Below the pieces are notes generated by a model. It ran no database searches, was not told the origin of the DNA, and was given only the letters and a program-made list of their open reading frames with translations. This document shows, piece by piece, positions 36,520 to 45,490 of a stretch of 64,000 bases of DNA (position 1 is its first letter; every line of letters starts with the position of its first letter). Source of the stretch: Dyadobacter sp. 50-39. Its GTDB lineage: Bacteria > Bacteroidota > Bacteroidia > Cytophagales > Spirosomataceae. Position numbers and translations under genes: made by a program. The stretch spans positions 806,001 through 870,000 of the forward strand of contig MKSR01000029.1 of the NCBI GenBank assembly GCA_001898145.1. Direction: 5' to 3'.

Positions 36520-38346
36520 ATGCGCAAAGGGGGGATTCTGCTTTTCTTAACGGCTATTTTATTCAGCCCTTCGCGCATGTTAGGACAGGCTTTGCCGCTG
36601 GGCGAGTGGCAAAGCCATTTCAATTACCGCTCCGCTCAGCACGTTACAGACGCAGGCTCCCGGGTTTACTGCTCTTCCTACAACGGCCTTTTTTCGGTAA
36701 ATACCGAAAACGGGGCCATCAGGGTACTTTCCAAGGCCGACGGTTTCAGTAACACAGGCATCAGCGCGATGGGGTACCAGCCATCGTCCAGGCTCCTGAT
36801 GCTGGCTTACCGGAATGGTACGTTCGATTTTGCTTACCTCAACGAACAATCGGAACACGATCAGATCGAAACTTGGGACATTTTAAACGAAACCCAGGGA
36901 TTGCCTGCCGACAAAGCGGTGCGACGCATTGTGTTCCGGCAAAACCTCGCTTATGTGGCAACCGGCTTCGGCGTGCTCGTGGTGGATCCCCAACTTCGGC
37001 AGGTGGAGGAAACCTACCGCTATATTGGCCCCAATGGCATGCAGGTAGCCGTCAGCGATCTGGCATTTTCGGAGGACTCTCTGTTTGTTATGACTCCGCT
37101 CGGCGTGCTGGCCACCGCAATGCGCGATGATGTAAACCGGCAATATTTTGCTAACTGGAAGTCTGTTAACAGTCCCGGCAGCATTTCCGGCATTGCATTC
37201 TTTTCGGGCGCCATTCATGCTTCTGTTTCAGGCAAGGGGATTTTCAGATATGAAAAGGGAAGCTGGAAACTTGTTTATACCTCCAACAATCCCTCCCTGC
37301 ATATACTGGATGCAAGTGATGTACTAACTGTCTCAACCGGGAATACTATTCTCACGCTCGATCCGCTTTACAAGCCTCAGACTTTCAGCAGCCTACTTTT
37401 TGCAAATGTCCGGTCGGGCATTCAAAAAGGATCAAAAGCATTTTGGGTTGCCGACCAGAAAAATGGACTGATTACCAACCAGTTTTCAGACATCAGGGTG
37501 GTTACGCCTGCACAGGGCGACACCGCCATTTCGCCACGTGCTGATTCGACGGTCACCGACCTCAATGGCATTGTCTGGAACCGGCTGCCCGAATCGCTGG
37601 GTGGCGGTATCATGGTGAGCAATGCAGATGGTTCGCGTAAGAAAGTGCTGTCAACGTCGATAGGCACCGGCTCGCTGCCTGCATTGAAAATCAATAGTCT
37701 CGCGCTTGATCAGGATGGATTTATATGGTTTGCGAGTGCAAAAGGTGTGGGTTACTTTATACCCGACGGCGTTTTGGATGCGCCACGCGTGGACGCCATA
37801 CTGCCTGTTTACGGCCAGCGAAGGCTTTTTAACAATGAAGAGTGTACGGCACTCGCCATCGAGCCGGGCAACCGTAAATGGATCGGCACGCGAACAGGTC
37901 TTTACCTGTTCAATGCGGATGGTACCGAGCTGATACGAAAATTCACCGCGGCTGACAGCCCGCTTCCGTCGGATGTGATAAGGGCGCTTCGCTTCGAGCC
38001 GGAAACCGGCTTACTGTTTGCAGATACGCCTGCGGGTATGGTTTCCTACCAGAGCGACGCCCGGGCGCCGGCCGAAAGCCTGGCCCGCATTACTATCTTC
38101 CCCAACCCTATCCGTCCCGGCTATTCGGGCAATGTCGGCATCAACGGACTTACCGCCCAATCGACGGTCAAAATCACCGACCTGGCAGGCAGGCTAGTGT
38201 TCGAGACGCGATCGGAAGGTGGCCTCGCTTCGTGGAACCTGAACGACTACACAGGGCGCCGCGCACGGGCGGGAGTATATATTGTATTCGTTGTGTCGGC
38301 CGATGGCACTCAGCAACAGGCGGGTAAATTGGCAATTATTAATTAA
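36520..38346 (+). CDS. porZ: PorZ-like type IX secretion beta-propeller protein
   Basis: A 608-residue secreted protein with a signal peptide (FLTAILFSPSRMLGQ). The mature start LPLGEWQSHFNYRSAQHV and the following two-component-regulator-type propeller blades (GLFSVNTENGAIRVLSKADG, WIGTRTGLYLFNADGTEL) are those of PorZ. The C-terminus is a T9SS sorting domain (ITIFPNPIRPGYSGNV, then GLASWNLNDYTGRRARAGVYIV). PorZ joins the PorU-PorV-PorQ attachment complex that cleaves cargo and links it to A-LPS. It is in an operon with the upstream repeat protein (9 bp). Confidence 0.85.
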   Translation: MRKGGILLFLTAILFSPSRMLGQALPLGEWQSHFNYRSAQHVTDAGSRVYCSSYNGLFSVNTENGAIRVLSKADGFSNTGISAMGYQPSSRLLMLAYRNGTFDFAYLNEQSEHDQIETWDILNETQGLPADKAVRRIVFRQNLAYVATGFGVLVVDPQLRQVEETYRYIGPNGMQVAVSDLAFSEDSLFVMTPLGVLATAMRDDVNRQYFANWKSVNSPGSISGIAFFSGAIHASVSGKGIFRYEKGSWKLVYTSNNPSLHILDASDVLTVSTGNTILTLDPLYKPQTFSSLLFANVRSGIQKGSKAFWVADQKNGLITNQFSDIRVVTPAQGDTAISPRADSTVTDLNGIVWNRLPESLGGGIMVSNADGSRKKVLSTSIGTGSLPALKINSLALDQDGFIWFASAKGVGYFIPDGVLDAPRVDAILPVYGQRRLFNNEECTALAIEPGNRKWIGTRTGLYLFNADGTELIRKFTAADSPLPSDVIRALRFEPETGLLFADTPAGMVSYQSDARAPAESLARITIFPNPIRPGYSGNVGINGLTAQSTVKITDLAGRLVFETRSEGGLASWNLNDYTGRRARAGVYIVFVVSADGTQQQAGKLAIIN

Positions 38347-38394
38347 AATCATAAATTAATCCATGCGTTCAGACTTGCGGACGCAGCTGACTAT

Positions 38395-39048
38395 ATGACG
38401 TCCAATCAGGAAAAAGCGCCTTACATTGTGGGTATCACCGGCGGCAGCGCATCGGGAAAGACCTATTTTATGAAAAACCTTATCGATGCATTTGGTAAGG
38501 ATGAGATTACCCGGATCTCGCAAGACAACTATTATCGTCCGATCCATGAAATTCCGCGTGACGAGAATGGCATAGAAAATTTTGATCTGCCCGAAACGAT
38601 CGATCACCATCTTTTTGCTGAACATATCGCCGTGCTAAGAGCAGGCCGATCGGTACAGCAAAAGGAATACACGTTCAACAATCCGCTCATCAAACCAGAG
38701 ATCCTGGTTTTCGAACCCAAGCCGATCATCATTGTCGAAGGCATCTTTGTTTTCTATTTCCCTGAAATAGCACGGCTTATCGATTTGAAAATTTTCGTCG
38801 ATGCCAAGGAACACGTTAAAATAAAACGGCGGATTATTCGTGATAATAACGAGCGCGGCTACGACCTCGACGACGTCCTCTATCGCTGGGAACACCACGT
38901 CGCCCCGACTTACGATAAATTCATCCTTCCCCTGCGCGCAGAGGCCGACATGATCATCAATAACAATTCCCGGTTCGACACGGGCTTGCAGGTTCTGATA
39001 GGCTTTTTGAAAGGGAAGCTGGAAGAACAATACAAACATTCATCCTAA
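38395..39048 (+). CDS. udk: Uridine kinase
   Basis: A 217-residue P-loop kinase that phosphorylates uridine and cytidine in pyrimidine salvage. The P-loop is GGSASGKT (residues 16-23). ISQDNYYRPIHEIP and NFDLPETIDHHLF, the nucleoside-binding segments, follow, then IIVEGIFVFYFPEIA and RRIIRDNNERGYDL. The length fits. It lies 48 bp behind porZ and 23 bp before the lipoprotein gene, so all three could be one transcript. Confidence 0.93.
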   Translation: MTSNQEKAPYIVGITGGSASGKTYFMKNLIDAFGKDEITRISQDNYYRPIHEIPRDENGIENFDLPETIDHHLFAEHIAVLRAGRSVQQKEYTFNNPLIKPEILVFEPKPIIIVEGIFVFYFPEIARLIDLKIFVDAKEHVKIKRRIIRDNNERGYDLDDVLYRWEHHVAPTYDKFILPLRAEADMIINNNSRFDTGLQVLIGFLKGKLEEQYKHSS

Positions 39049-39071
39049 CCATCGAAAATTTAACCGAGTTA

Positions 39072-39788
39072 ATGAAGAATTCTTTACACACGATTTGCCG
39101 GACTTTCGCTAAACACATCACTATTCTTGCCGTAGCATCTATCGGTTTATCCGCTTGCGACGACGCGACCGAGCCTGTTGATCCCTATGCATATTATCCG
39201 CTCACAATTGGGCATTATGCAGTATACGATGTAAATCAGGAGGTTTATTCGACCGGGCAGTCGGCGCCGGTTGTCACGAAATGGCAGGAGCGGGACGAAG
39301 TAGACAGGATTGCTTCGGATTCGTCCGGGATCGTCACCTACATCATCGCAAGATCAACCCGCAATTCGTCAGCGGATTACTGGCAAAAAGTCAAAGAGTA
39401 TGCCGTGCATAAATATCCCGACAAGCTTCTGACCAATATCGACAACCAGCCTTTTCTTTCGCTTACCTTCCCGATCGATTCGCGTACTACCTGGAATGGG
39501 AACAGCTACAACAACCAGGACGAACAGGATAGCTACTATGAGCCGGGAGTGAAATCTGTCAAAATCGGAGAGCAGTCATTTGACAATGTGCTGACGGTTG
39601 TTGAGCGCAAAGACACGTCGATCATCAACAGGTATGTGACCATCAAGCAATACAGCCCGGGGGTGGGCCTTATTTCCGATGACCAAACCGCCTTTGAACT
39701 TTGCCAGAATGACGAGTGCATCGGGTCAGGGAAAGTAGAATCCGGCATCCACAAGACGCGTAAGATCGTGGAGTTCGGTAACCGGTAA
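39072..39788 (+). CDS. Hypothetical lipoprotein
   Basis: A 238-residue protein with a signal ending in the lipobox LSAC at Cys29 or so (ASIGLSACDDATEP). The mature part begins with YAYYPLTIGHYAVYDVN, a pattern seen in many uncharacterised Cytophagales lipoproteins that have a Y-P-L-x-G-x-x-x-x-Y-D start. The rest is beta-rich. No catalytic motif is visible. It follows udk by 23 bp. It ends 136 bp before the lasso-precursor gene and shows no resemblance to a lasso B protein. Confidence 0.75.
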   Translation: MKNSLHTICRTFAKHITILAVASIGLSACDDATEPVDPYAYYPLTIGHYAVYDVNQEVYSTGQSAPVVTKWQERDEVDRIASDSSGIVTYIIARSTRNSSADYWQKVKEYAVHKYPDKLLTNIDNQPFLSLTFPIDSRTTWNGNSYNNQDEQDSYYEPGVKSVKIGEQSFDNVLTVVERKDTSIINRYVTIKQYSPGVGLISDDQTAFELCQNDECIGSGKVESGIHKTRKIVEFGNR

Positions 39789-39924
39789 TCCTGTCAACAA
39801 CGTCCGTTCGGACATTCAAAACTTGATTTTTTCATATTCGTTTCGAATAAGATTTGCAAATTCAATTTATATTAATAAATTTACGACGGATACTGGTAAT
39901 AATCATTCATTCAACCGATAAACA

Positions 39925-40080
39925 ATGAAAACATTGACATCGCACTCTACACAGACGAAAAAGTCTTACCGCAAACCGGTCCTCGTTCTTCATGGTGACG
40001 TTAGAAAACTCACTAAAGGTAAACTGGGAAGCCTCACCGATTTGGATCCTTCTGACAACCACTTCTCAACTGAGGGGTAA
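39925..40080 (+). CDS. Lasso-peptide precursor (A gene), 51 codons
   Basis: Encodes a 51-residue peptide below the usual ORF-size cut-off. The leader (residues 1-31) contains Y15-RK-P18-V-L20-VLH-G24-DVRKL-T30, an exact fit to the lasso leader consensus Y-x2-P-x-L-x3-G-x5-T. Thr30 is at position -2 of the cleavage site, as is nearly universal. The core would begin at Gly32: ring part GKLGSLTD with Asp at position 8 as the isopeptide acceptor, then tail LDPSDNHFSTEG. The next gene codes for an asparagine-synthetase-like protein, the usual ring-closing partner. Maturation needs a leader-binding and protease (B) activity, which this window lacks. A plausible -7-like box TAAGATTTG lies upstream but is one base too long. 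Confidence 0.85.
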   Translation: MKTLTSHSTQTKKSYRKPVLVLHGDVRKLTKGKLGSLTDLDPSDNHFSTEG

Positions 40081-40110
40081 TCAGGAGTATTTAGGCACGT
40101 TGATTTCACG

Positions 40111-42048
40111 TTGGTACTCCAAGGCATTGTTTATTACGATGAAAGCATCAAAAATCAGATTGCTTTCGACAATAAATACGATAATAAGCTTGCCGGTGCC
40201 AACTTTACAGTTTTAGAAGCAGGGTTCGGGAAAAATTCCTTCTACTCTTTCTTACTGGGAATTCAAAAGAAAAACCTTTCTGAGCCGGAATGTTTAAGCA
40301 ATATAAAACTTAAACATTCCGGCTCTTTTTATGCCCGGTTGAAGACCCTGGATGCATCCGGAGAATCGCTCTCCGTTGGCGCCTGGATCGACGAAACGCA
40401 ACAAACCACCAGCCTGGCAAGGGACGCATTCAGTCCGGTACCACTTTATTATCTCCATATCCCAGGCAAATTTTCCATTTTTTCGTCCAGCTTATCCTCC
40501 ATCACCGGGCTTGACTTGGTCAGAAAGGATTACCTGGAACCGGATTTATTCCAGATCCTTGCACATCTTGACCTGAGAAAGGAACGTGCACTATCCCATT
40601 CCAACGGGACTTTTTACGCACACATCAAGTCAGTGCCGCCGGGTCATATGGTTGAATTGAGCAGTTCGGGGGCAAGCATTCAGCGCTATGTTTCGTTTAA
40701 TGCATCGAAATGGAGTTCGGTCAGAACAGCCGGCGAGATAGGCGAAGCACTGTTTGACGTGTTCCGGCAAAGCGTCGACCGATGTTCGCTGGATAGCGGT
40801 GGAAAGCCGTTTGCATCACATTTAAGCGGCGGCCTCGATTCATCTTCCGTTAGCGCGATGCTAAGGTTCAATAATCCGGATGCCGCTATTCATACCCTTC
40901 ATAATAAATCCAGATACCCGGATACCGACGAAAGTCACTTTGCGCAGGCGGTTGCGGCAAAAATCCACTCCGTGCACCATGAAGTGTTTCAATCCGAGGA
41001 GGATTTTGAGCTCATCAGGCTGCAAACCTCGCTCTCAGCACAGCCACTGGCCTCCCGGCTGTCGCCGGCGCTCCTATCTACGATGCTGCTATACGGCAGG
41101 GATCTAGGCTGCAAAGTGCTTCTGAACGGCAATGGCGGCGACTCGATCATTGGTAGTGGTATGGAGATATTCCAGCATGCTTTCGAGACCAAAAACTGGG
41201 CGCTCTTGAAAGAAATACTGGCCAAACGGGTACCCTACTTCAATGCTGCGCCCTATCCGGGATGGGAGTCGTTCCCGGCAGAAAAGCAGCACTTCCTGGT
41301 CAGGCAATTTTACTATTATAACCGCATCACCCGATCCGGACGTAGTCCTTTGGCGCTTGCGAGAACCTACGCCGAACTCGCCAAAAACCTGGATTTATCG
41401 CATACGTACATGATGAGGCGCGGTATCACAAGCCTGCTCAACAGGCGAAATAAGCCCAATGTGCATGGGCAAGTGAACCTCGCGAACAACGAACTGCTGG
41501 AATTAACAGATACCGGACCCCAGTTTTCTACCACGCGTTCACTTCTAGGCGAGCTCGATCCGATACAATTTGGAGCGCTATTTGACGACGTATTCAGTCC
41601 AATGGTAAGCTGGTCTACCGAAAACCTTTTCGATCTTGGAAACCACTACGGCATCAGCAGCAGATCACCTATGAAGGACAAGGCATTGTTCGAACTATGC
41701 ATGTCTGTTCCGGATTTGATCAAATATGGAGAAGGAAGGGGACGCGAGCATTTCAGGATGGCCATGAAGCGTTTGCTTCCCCATGAAGTTTACAACCGCA
41801 CGAGCAAAGCCACACTATCTTCACAATATGGGCAGGAAATGACATCCAGGCTCTGGAACCAGGCTAAGGAATCTGTAATGGATTCTTCACGGCTTTGGGA
41901 CTTTGTTGACCGGGCAAAGCTCCTGCATGAAGTAAGCATCCTCAACAATCCTCATGTAGCCTATTCCCAGAAAACAAAGACCTGGCTGCATATAACCCGG
42001 GCTATTACCCTGTCGTGCTGGCTCGACTGGCTATCCGGAAACAAATAG
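40111..42048 (+). CDS. Asparagine-synthetase-like lasso cyclase (C gene)
   Basis: 645 residues if translation starts at the TTG at 40111. The synthetase domain is intact: the ATP-binding SGGLDSS (residues 239-245), LLNGNGGDSIIG (around 335) and a C-terminal REHFRMAMKRLLPHEVYN. The N-terminal part lacks the Cys2 of glutaminase domains but keeps FLARD-like LARDAFSPVPLYY and VPPGHMVEL, as expected for a lasso cyclase that activates the Asp side chain with ATP and closes the ring on Gly1. The frame is open straight from the precursor stop and no ATG exists near its beginning, so the start is unsettled. A terminator-like hairpin lies inside (40282-40330). Confidence 0.85.
   Translation: MVLQGIVYYDESIKNQIAFDNKYDNKLAGANFTVLEAGFGKNSFYSFLLGIQKKNLSEPECLSNIKLKHSGSFYARLKTLDASGESLSVGAWIDETQQTTSLARDAFSPVPLYYLHIPGKFSIFSSSLSSITGLDLVRKDYLEPDLFQILAHLDLRKERALSHSNGTFYAHIKSVPPGHMVELSSSGASIQRYVSFNASKWSSVRTAGEIGEALFDVFRQSVDRCSLDSGGKPFASHLSGGLDSSSVSAMLRFNNPDAAIHTLHNKSRYPDTDESHFAQAVAAKIHSVHHEVFQSEEDFELIRLQTSLSAQPLASRLSPALLSTMLLYGRDLGCKVLLNGNGGDSIIGSGMEIFQHAFETKNWALLKEILAKRVPYFNAAPYPGWESFPAEKQHFLVRQFYYYNRITRSGRSPLALARTYAELAKNLDLSHTYMMRRGITSLLNRRNKPNVHGQVNLANNELLELTDTGPQFSTTRSLLGELDPIQFGALFDDVFSPMVSWSTENLFDLGNHYGISSRSPMKDKALFELCMSVPDLIKYGEGRGREHFRMAMKRLLPHEVYNRTSKATLSSQYGQEMTSRLWNQAKESVMDSSRLWDFVDRAKLLHEVSILNNPHVAYSQKTKTWLHITRAITLSCWLDWLSGNK
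40282..40330 (+). terminator. Terminator-like hairpin between precursor and cyclase body
   Basis: Perfect 17-bp arms (40282-40298 and 40309-40325) with a 10-nt loop, then TTTTT (40326-40330). It lies 200 bp past the precursor stop and inside the cyclase reading frame. In lasso clusters a hairpin after the A gene lets the precursor message exceed that of the enzymes; here it would act in the same way. Confidence 0.8.
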
Positions 42049-42079
42049 CCGCCACCAGCCAATGGCTGATAGCGGCTTT
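42047..42079. terminator. Hairpin at the 3' end of the cyclase gene
   Basis: Outer stem AGCCGC (42047-42052) with GCGGCT (42072-42077) and inner stem AGCCA (42057-42061) with TGGCT (42063-42067), separated by a bulge. It overlaps the stop codon of the cyclase and lies before the convergent C25 gene. Confidence 0.45.
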
Positions 42080-42101
42080 CAGGAGCATTCAATCCCTTAT
42101 C

Positions 42102-45100
42102 TTATTTGATAATCACAACTCTTCCGGTTTTTTCGAACTCGGTCCCGGAGCCGCTTTTGGGAGTAATCATAATCTTATAGACATACAAACCAGAGTGCAA
42201 CGAGTCAACCTGCATGTACCAAGTAAATTTCTCGGTGACATCGGCATCTACCACCTTTTCAAAGACCTGGTTGCCGTTCTTGTCAAAAAGAAGAGATCTT
42301 ACCTGCGCCTTTTCCATTCCCAGTTTACCCATTTGGGCCTCAAATCGCAGATAAGAAAAAGCCGGGTTCGGACTTGCTACCACTTCTATATTCGCCGCTT
42401 CTTCTTCTTTCACCTCGAAGACCAACTGGTAAGGCTGCACAGTGGCATTCGACGCCATATCCCTTCCATTCACCAGCAACTCGTACTTGCCGGCAACCAA
42501 ACCGCTTGACGCGTAACTTACACGAATTGCGTGGCTGCTCACCGAATCAATCGTGAGATTCGGGTTCGAGAAATTCACCTTTTTAAACTTGCAGCTTTCA
42601 TCCTGGCAAGGCTTCAAAAAGACTTCTATCAGCGTTGTATCGGAGAATATCAATCTATCGTCTTCCAGATCGACAGTGATCTTAGGGTTAGGCCTGATCA
42701 CCTCGTTATTCTCCAACTGCCTGCCGTTGAAATTCACACTTAATACCGGCGGCACGATATCCTTGATGGCTGTGGCCGGGTATGCTTTCTCGTCTTTTGC
42801 GCGATCCCAGTCGATCAGCAATTCAGCAATGTTGTTTTTCCGCGTTACCTCCGACAGCGTGATTTTCGGATCGATGATGACCTGGACGCTCTGGAGAATT
42901 TTATCGTTTGTAAAAGTCACTTCCAGGGTGTCGGAATAAGCAAAAGCCTGAACAACCTCCGCCTTGGTCACATTACCTTCTTTATAGCGATAGGTAATCT
43001 CCACCGGCACATTTCCCCCTTTTTGGAACCTCCCTTTATTGGAAAAAATGGTCCGCAATCTGAGTTTCGCAGAGTTCCCGATTGTCTTGTCTCCCAATTC
43101 CGAATGGATGGAAATGCCCTCGTCGGCATCCACCGCATAGTCGGGCTTGTCAACGGTGACCAGTTTAAGTGCAGGGTCCCCTTGTAACAGCGACTGGTGA
43201 ATGTTTGCAATAGCATACACTCCCTTGTCCTCACTCGCTATTTTCTGCGCGACTGCCACCTGAATTTTCCCGATCGGCTGGTTCAGCATTTCAGCATTGG
43301 AAAACATGTCGTGGTACAGCTGGATAAGGTAATCTTCGGAAGGGCTTACGAAGCTCTCGAACGAGTTCGCCACCACCACGATTGCCCCGCGGCGGGCAGC
43401 CAACAACCAATCCATCGACAATGAGTACCTGTCAACACCAGAGTTGGCCGCAGGATTAAACCTGCCGCTGAAAATATTCCCTACACCACAGCCATTGAAA
43501 TACATCATAGGGTATCGCAACGAATTGGCATAAGCTCTCGCTTCGTCGGTGGCATAGCCCATGTCGAGGTCGGTAATCGTCGTCGAACCGTGTCCGAAAT
43601 AGGTAATCAGCCCCACACCCGCATTCACCTCCGGCGTAATGTTTACTTTTTCCGCTTCAATAATTGGCTGCTGTTTAACGAAAGCAGTAACCTGCCCGCC
43701 TACCGGCCCGTTCGTGATAACGGGTACCAGGTTTTTCAGCATGTTTTTAAGCTGCGTAATTTCGGAAGTAGACTTACCACCATTCAAATGAAGCACCCTT
43801 TTTCTCCATCCCAGGTCTCCAAAGGCATTCGATTCATAGTCCTTTACTTTTTGCAGATAGTCCCTGATATTATCATTCGTCACCGCCGGAATCCTGCCGA
43901 TCGGAACACTCGGGACGTTAGCCGGAGTGCCTCCGAGGCCTTCTACCAGGAGCACATCGGAGCCGGGATATCCCACTGTCGGAACCTCGTCGGGAAGCTC
44001 CCGCTTCATCCTTTCATTATGCGTGATGGATTTACCAATGAGCAAAAGTTGTTTATCCCTGCTTCCCTGCGTAAGCATATAGTCGACAAACCTGCGAATA
44101 CCTACCGGACTCGGCTCGCCATAGTTAAATTGATTGTAAATGTCCTTGATACTTACTACCAATGTCTTGTAACCGCCGCCCGCTGCACTGGCGCGGTAGT
44201 CGGCGTACAGTTTGGCACCTTCCAGCAAGTTCTCGCTGGTAATGATCACATAATCGGCGTTGGCCAGGTCCGGTTTAGTGAATTTCCCGGAGGTGATATT
44301 CGCAGCTGCTACCGTAGCGACATCAGCGGTAACCAGGAGGTTTGCGACTTTGCCGGTTTGACGGTTAAATGTAAGATCCGACAGATTTCCTGAAAGAATA
44401 ACCGGTCGGTCTTCATTCGTGATATCTAATACCTGGGCACCGGCTGGTCCATTCTTTAAACTAATTCTGGAAGTTTTGGAGCTGGTTGCGGGAACCGTAA
44501 ACGTTATCGTTTTCAGCCCTGCCATGTCCAGGTCACGTGCATACGTGATCGTAAAATAGGCCGGCGAGAAACGGTCCAGTGCATCCGAACTGACGGATTT
44601 TAATGTCAACACTCCTTTTCCGTCTGTGCCCACATCACCCGCCTTCAATTCAAATGAAGTTTCTACGCCTGCAAATCCCGAGTTGCTGAGCGTCTGCACC
44701 AGCCTCAGCGACTGATCATTTTTTCCGACGTAAATTTCAATGTTCCTGCTATTGTTACTCCGCCCGTGAACCAACAGCTTTAAAACAGCCTTTTCGGCAC
44801 CGGATTTACCCAAACCAGGAAGTGTAAATGCATACGGCACCTGCTTCTGACCGAGCTGCACTTTCCCGGTTTTGCTGGCAGCCAGCTCGAAGAAACTATT
44901 GAAGAAATTGGGACGTACGGGGTATTCGGTACTGAGCGAATACTCCTGCAAGAATACATTCTGAGCTACCGCAGTCGCTTCGGTTAACTGCGCCGCGGCG
45001 GGATCGGTAGCCACATTTTGCGTTTCGGCACGCAATCCGGCTGCATCGCCGTTGACCAGAAAGTAAGCGCTCTGATCGGAATAATAGCTAAAAAAGGGGT

Positions 45101-45452
45101 TTTTACGGGAGCTCATCGGCCGGTAAAACAGCGAGTCTGTCTGACCATCATTCGGCACCGCGTAAAACAATATTTCATTTTTGGAGGTACTTAAAATAGC
45201 CACCTGTTTTCCGCGATGCCACAATTGCAGCTTTGAAGGATCACTGGTGGAAAAACCGGCAGGAAGCGAAGCGAAGGGGACTTTGTAAATCCCCTTCTGT
45301 GCAATCGCTATTTTGACAAATGGCTTATCGTAAGAAATCCAACTATTAGCGTATGGCGCCCCCCATTGAGCTAGTACTTTGAAACATTGCAAAAACAATA
45401 TCGCGGTAATAGCTATCCTCGTCTTCAAACCTGTGTGGAACATACTGAACAA
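42102..45452 (-). CDS. Gingipain-like C25 cysteine peptidase with T9SS sorting domain
   Basis: A 1116-residue secreted protein with a signal peptide (TAILFLQCFKVLAQ). A beta-rich N-terminal region ends around residue 400 and includes GVPNDGQTDSLFYR-type sequence shared with the next gene. The caspase-like C25 domain has the His in ITYFGHGS (about 619) and the Cys in FNGCGVGN (about 655). Ig-like domains and a T9SS sorting domain follow (ASPNPAFSYLRFEAQ, then SLHSGLYVYKI). It should be exported by type IX secretion and anchored or released at the surface. It is not the sortase PorU, which lacks this C-terminal signal. Its paralogue lies 38 bp upstream. Confidence 0.87.
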   Translation of the reverse strand: MFSMFHTGLKTRIAITAILFLQCFKVLAQWGAPYANSWISYDKPFVKIAIAQKGIYKVPFASLPAGFSTSDPSKLQLWHRGKQVAILSTSKNEILFYAVPNDGQTDSLFYRPMSSRKNPFFSYYSDQSAYFLVNGDAAGLRAETQNVATDPAAAQLTEATAVAQNVFLQEYSLSTEYPVRPNFFNSFFELAASKTGKVQLGQKQVPYAFTLPGLGKSGAEKAVLKLLVHGRSNNSRNIEIYVGKNDQSLRLVQTLSNSGFAGVETSFELKAGDVGTDGKGVLTLKSVSSDALDRFSPAYFTITYARDLDMAGLKTITFTVPATSSKTSRISLKNGPAGAQVLDITNEDRPVILSGNLSDLTFNRQTGKVANLLVTADVATVAAANITSGKFTKPDLANADYVIITSENLLEGAKLYADYRASAAGGGYKTLVVSIKDIYNQFNYGEPSPVGIRRFVDYMLTQGSRDKQLLLIGKSITHNERMKRELPDEVPTVGYPGSDVLLVEGLGGTPANVPSVPIGRIPAVTNDNIRDYLQKVKDYESNAFGDLGWRKRVLHLNGGKSTSEITQLKNMLKNLVPVITNGPVGGQVTAFVKQQPIIEAEKVNITPEVNAGVGLITYFGHGSTTITDLDMGYATDEARAYANSLRYPMMYFNGCGVGNIFSGRFNPAANSGVDRYSLSMDWLLAARRGAIVVVANSFESFVSPSEDYLIQLYHDMFSNAEMLNQPIGKIQVAVAQKIASEDKGVYAIANIHQSLLQGDPALKLVTVDKPDYAVDADEGISIHSELGDKTIGNSAKLRLRTIFSNKGRFQKGGNVPVEITYRYKEGNVTKAEVVQAFAYSDTLEVTFTNDKILQSVQVIIDPKITLSEVTRKNNIAELLIDWDRAKDEKAYPATAIKDIVPPVLSVNFNGRQLENNEVIRPNPKITVDLEDDRLIFSDTTLIEVFLKPCQDESCKFKKVNFSNPNLTIDSVSSHAIRVSYASSGLVAGKYELLVNGRDMASNATVQPYQLVFEVKEEEAANIEVVASPNPAFSYLRFEAQMGKLGMEKAQVRSLLFDKNGNQVFEKVVDADVTEKFTWYMQVDSLHSGLYVYKIMITPKSGSGTEFEKTGRVVIIK

Positions 45453-45490
45453 AGTTCTTCCCTACTTAATAATCGTTTCTAACTATCCGC

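Noticed and set aside
40139-40216. A short ATG-started frame in another phase between lasso precursor and cyclase.
   Set aside because: Only 25 codons with no RRE-like or precursor-like pattern; it overlaps the larger open frame.
42102-45452. Naming the C25 protein PorU, the T9SS sortase.
   Set aside because: It carries a T9SS sorting domain at its C-terminus, which cargo proteins have and PorU lacks, and it is one of a duplicated pair.
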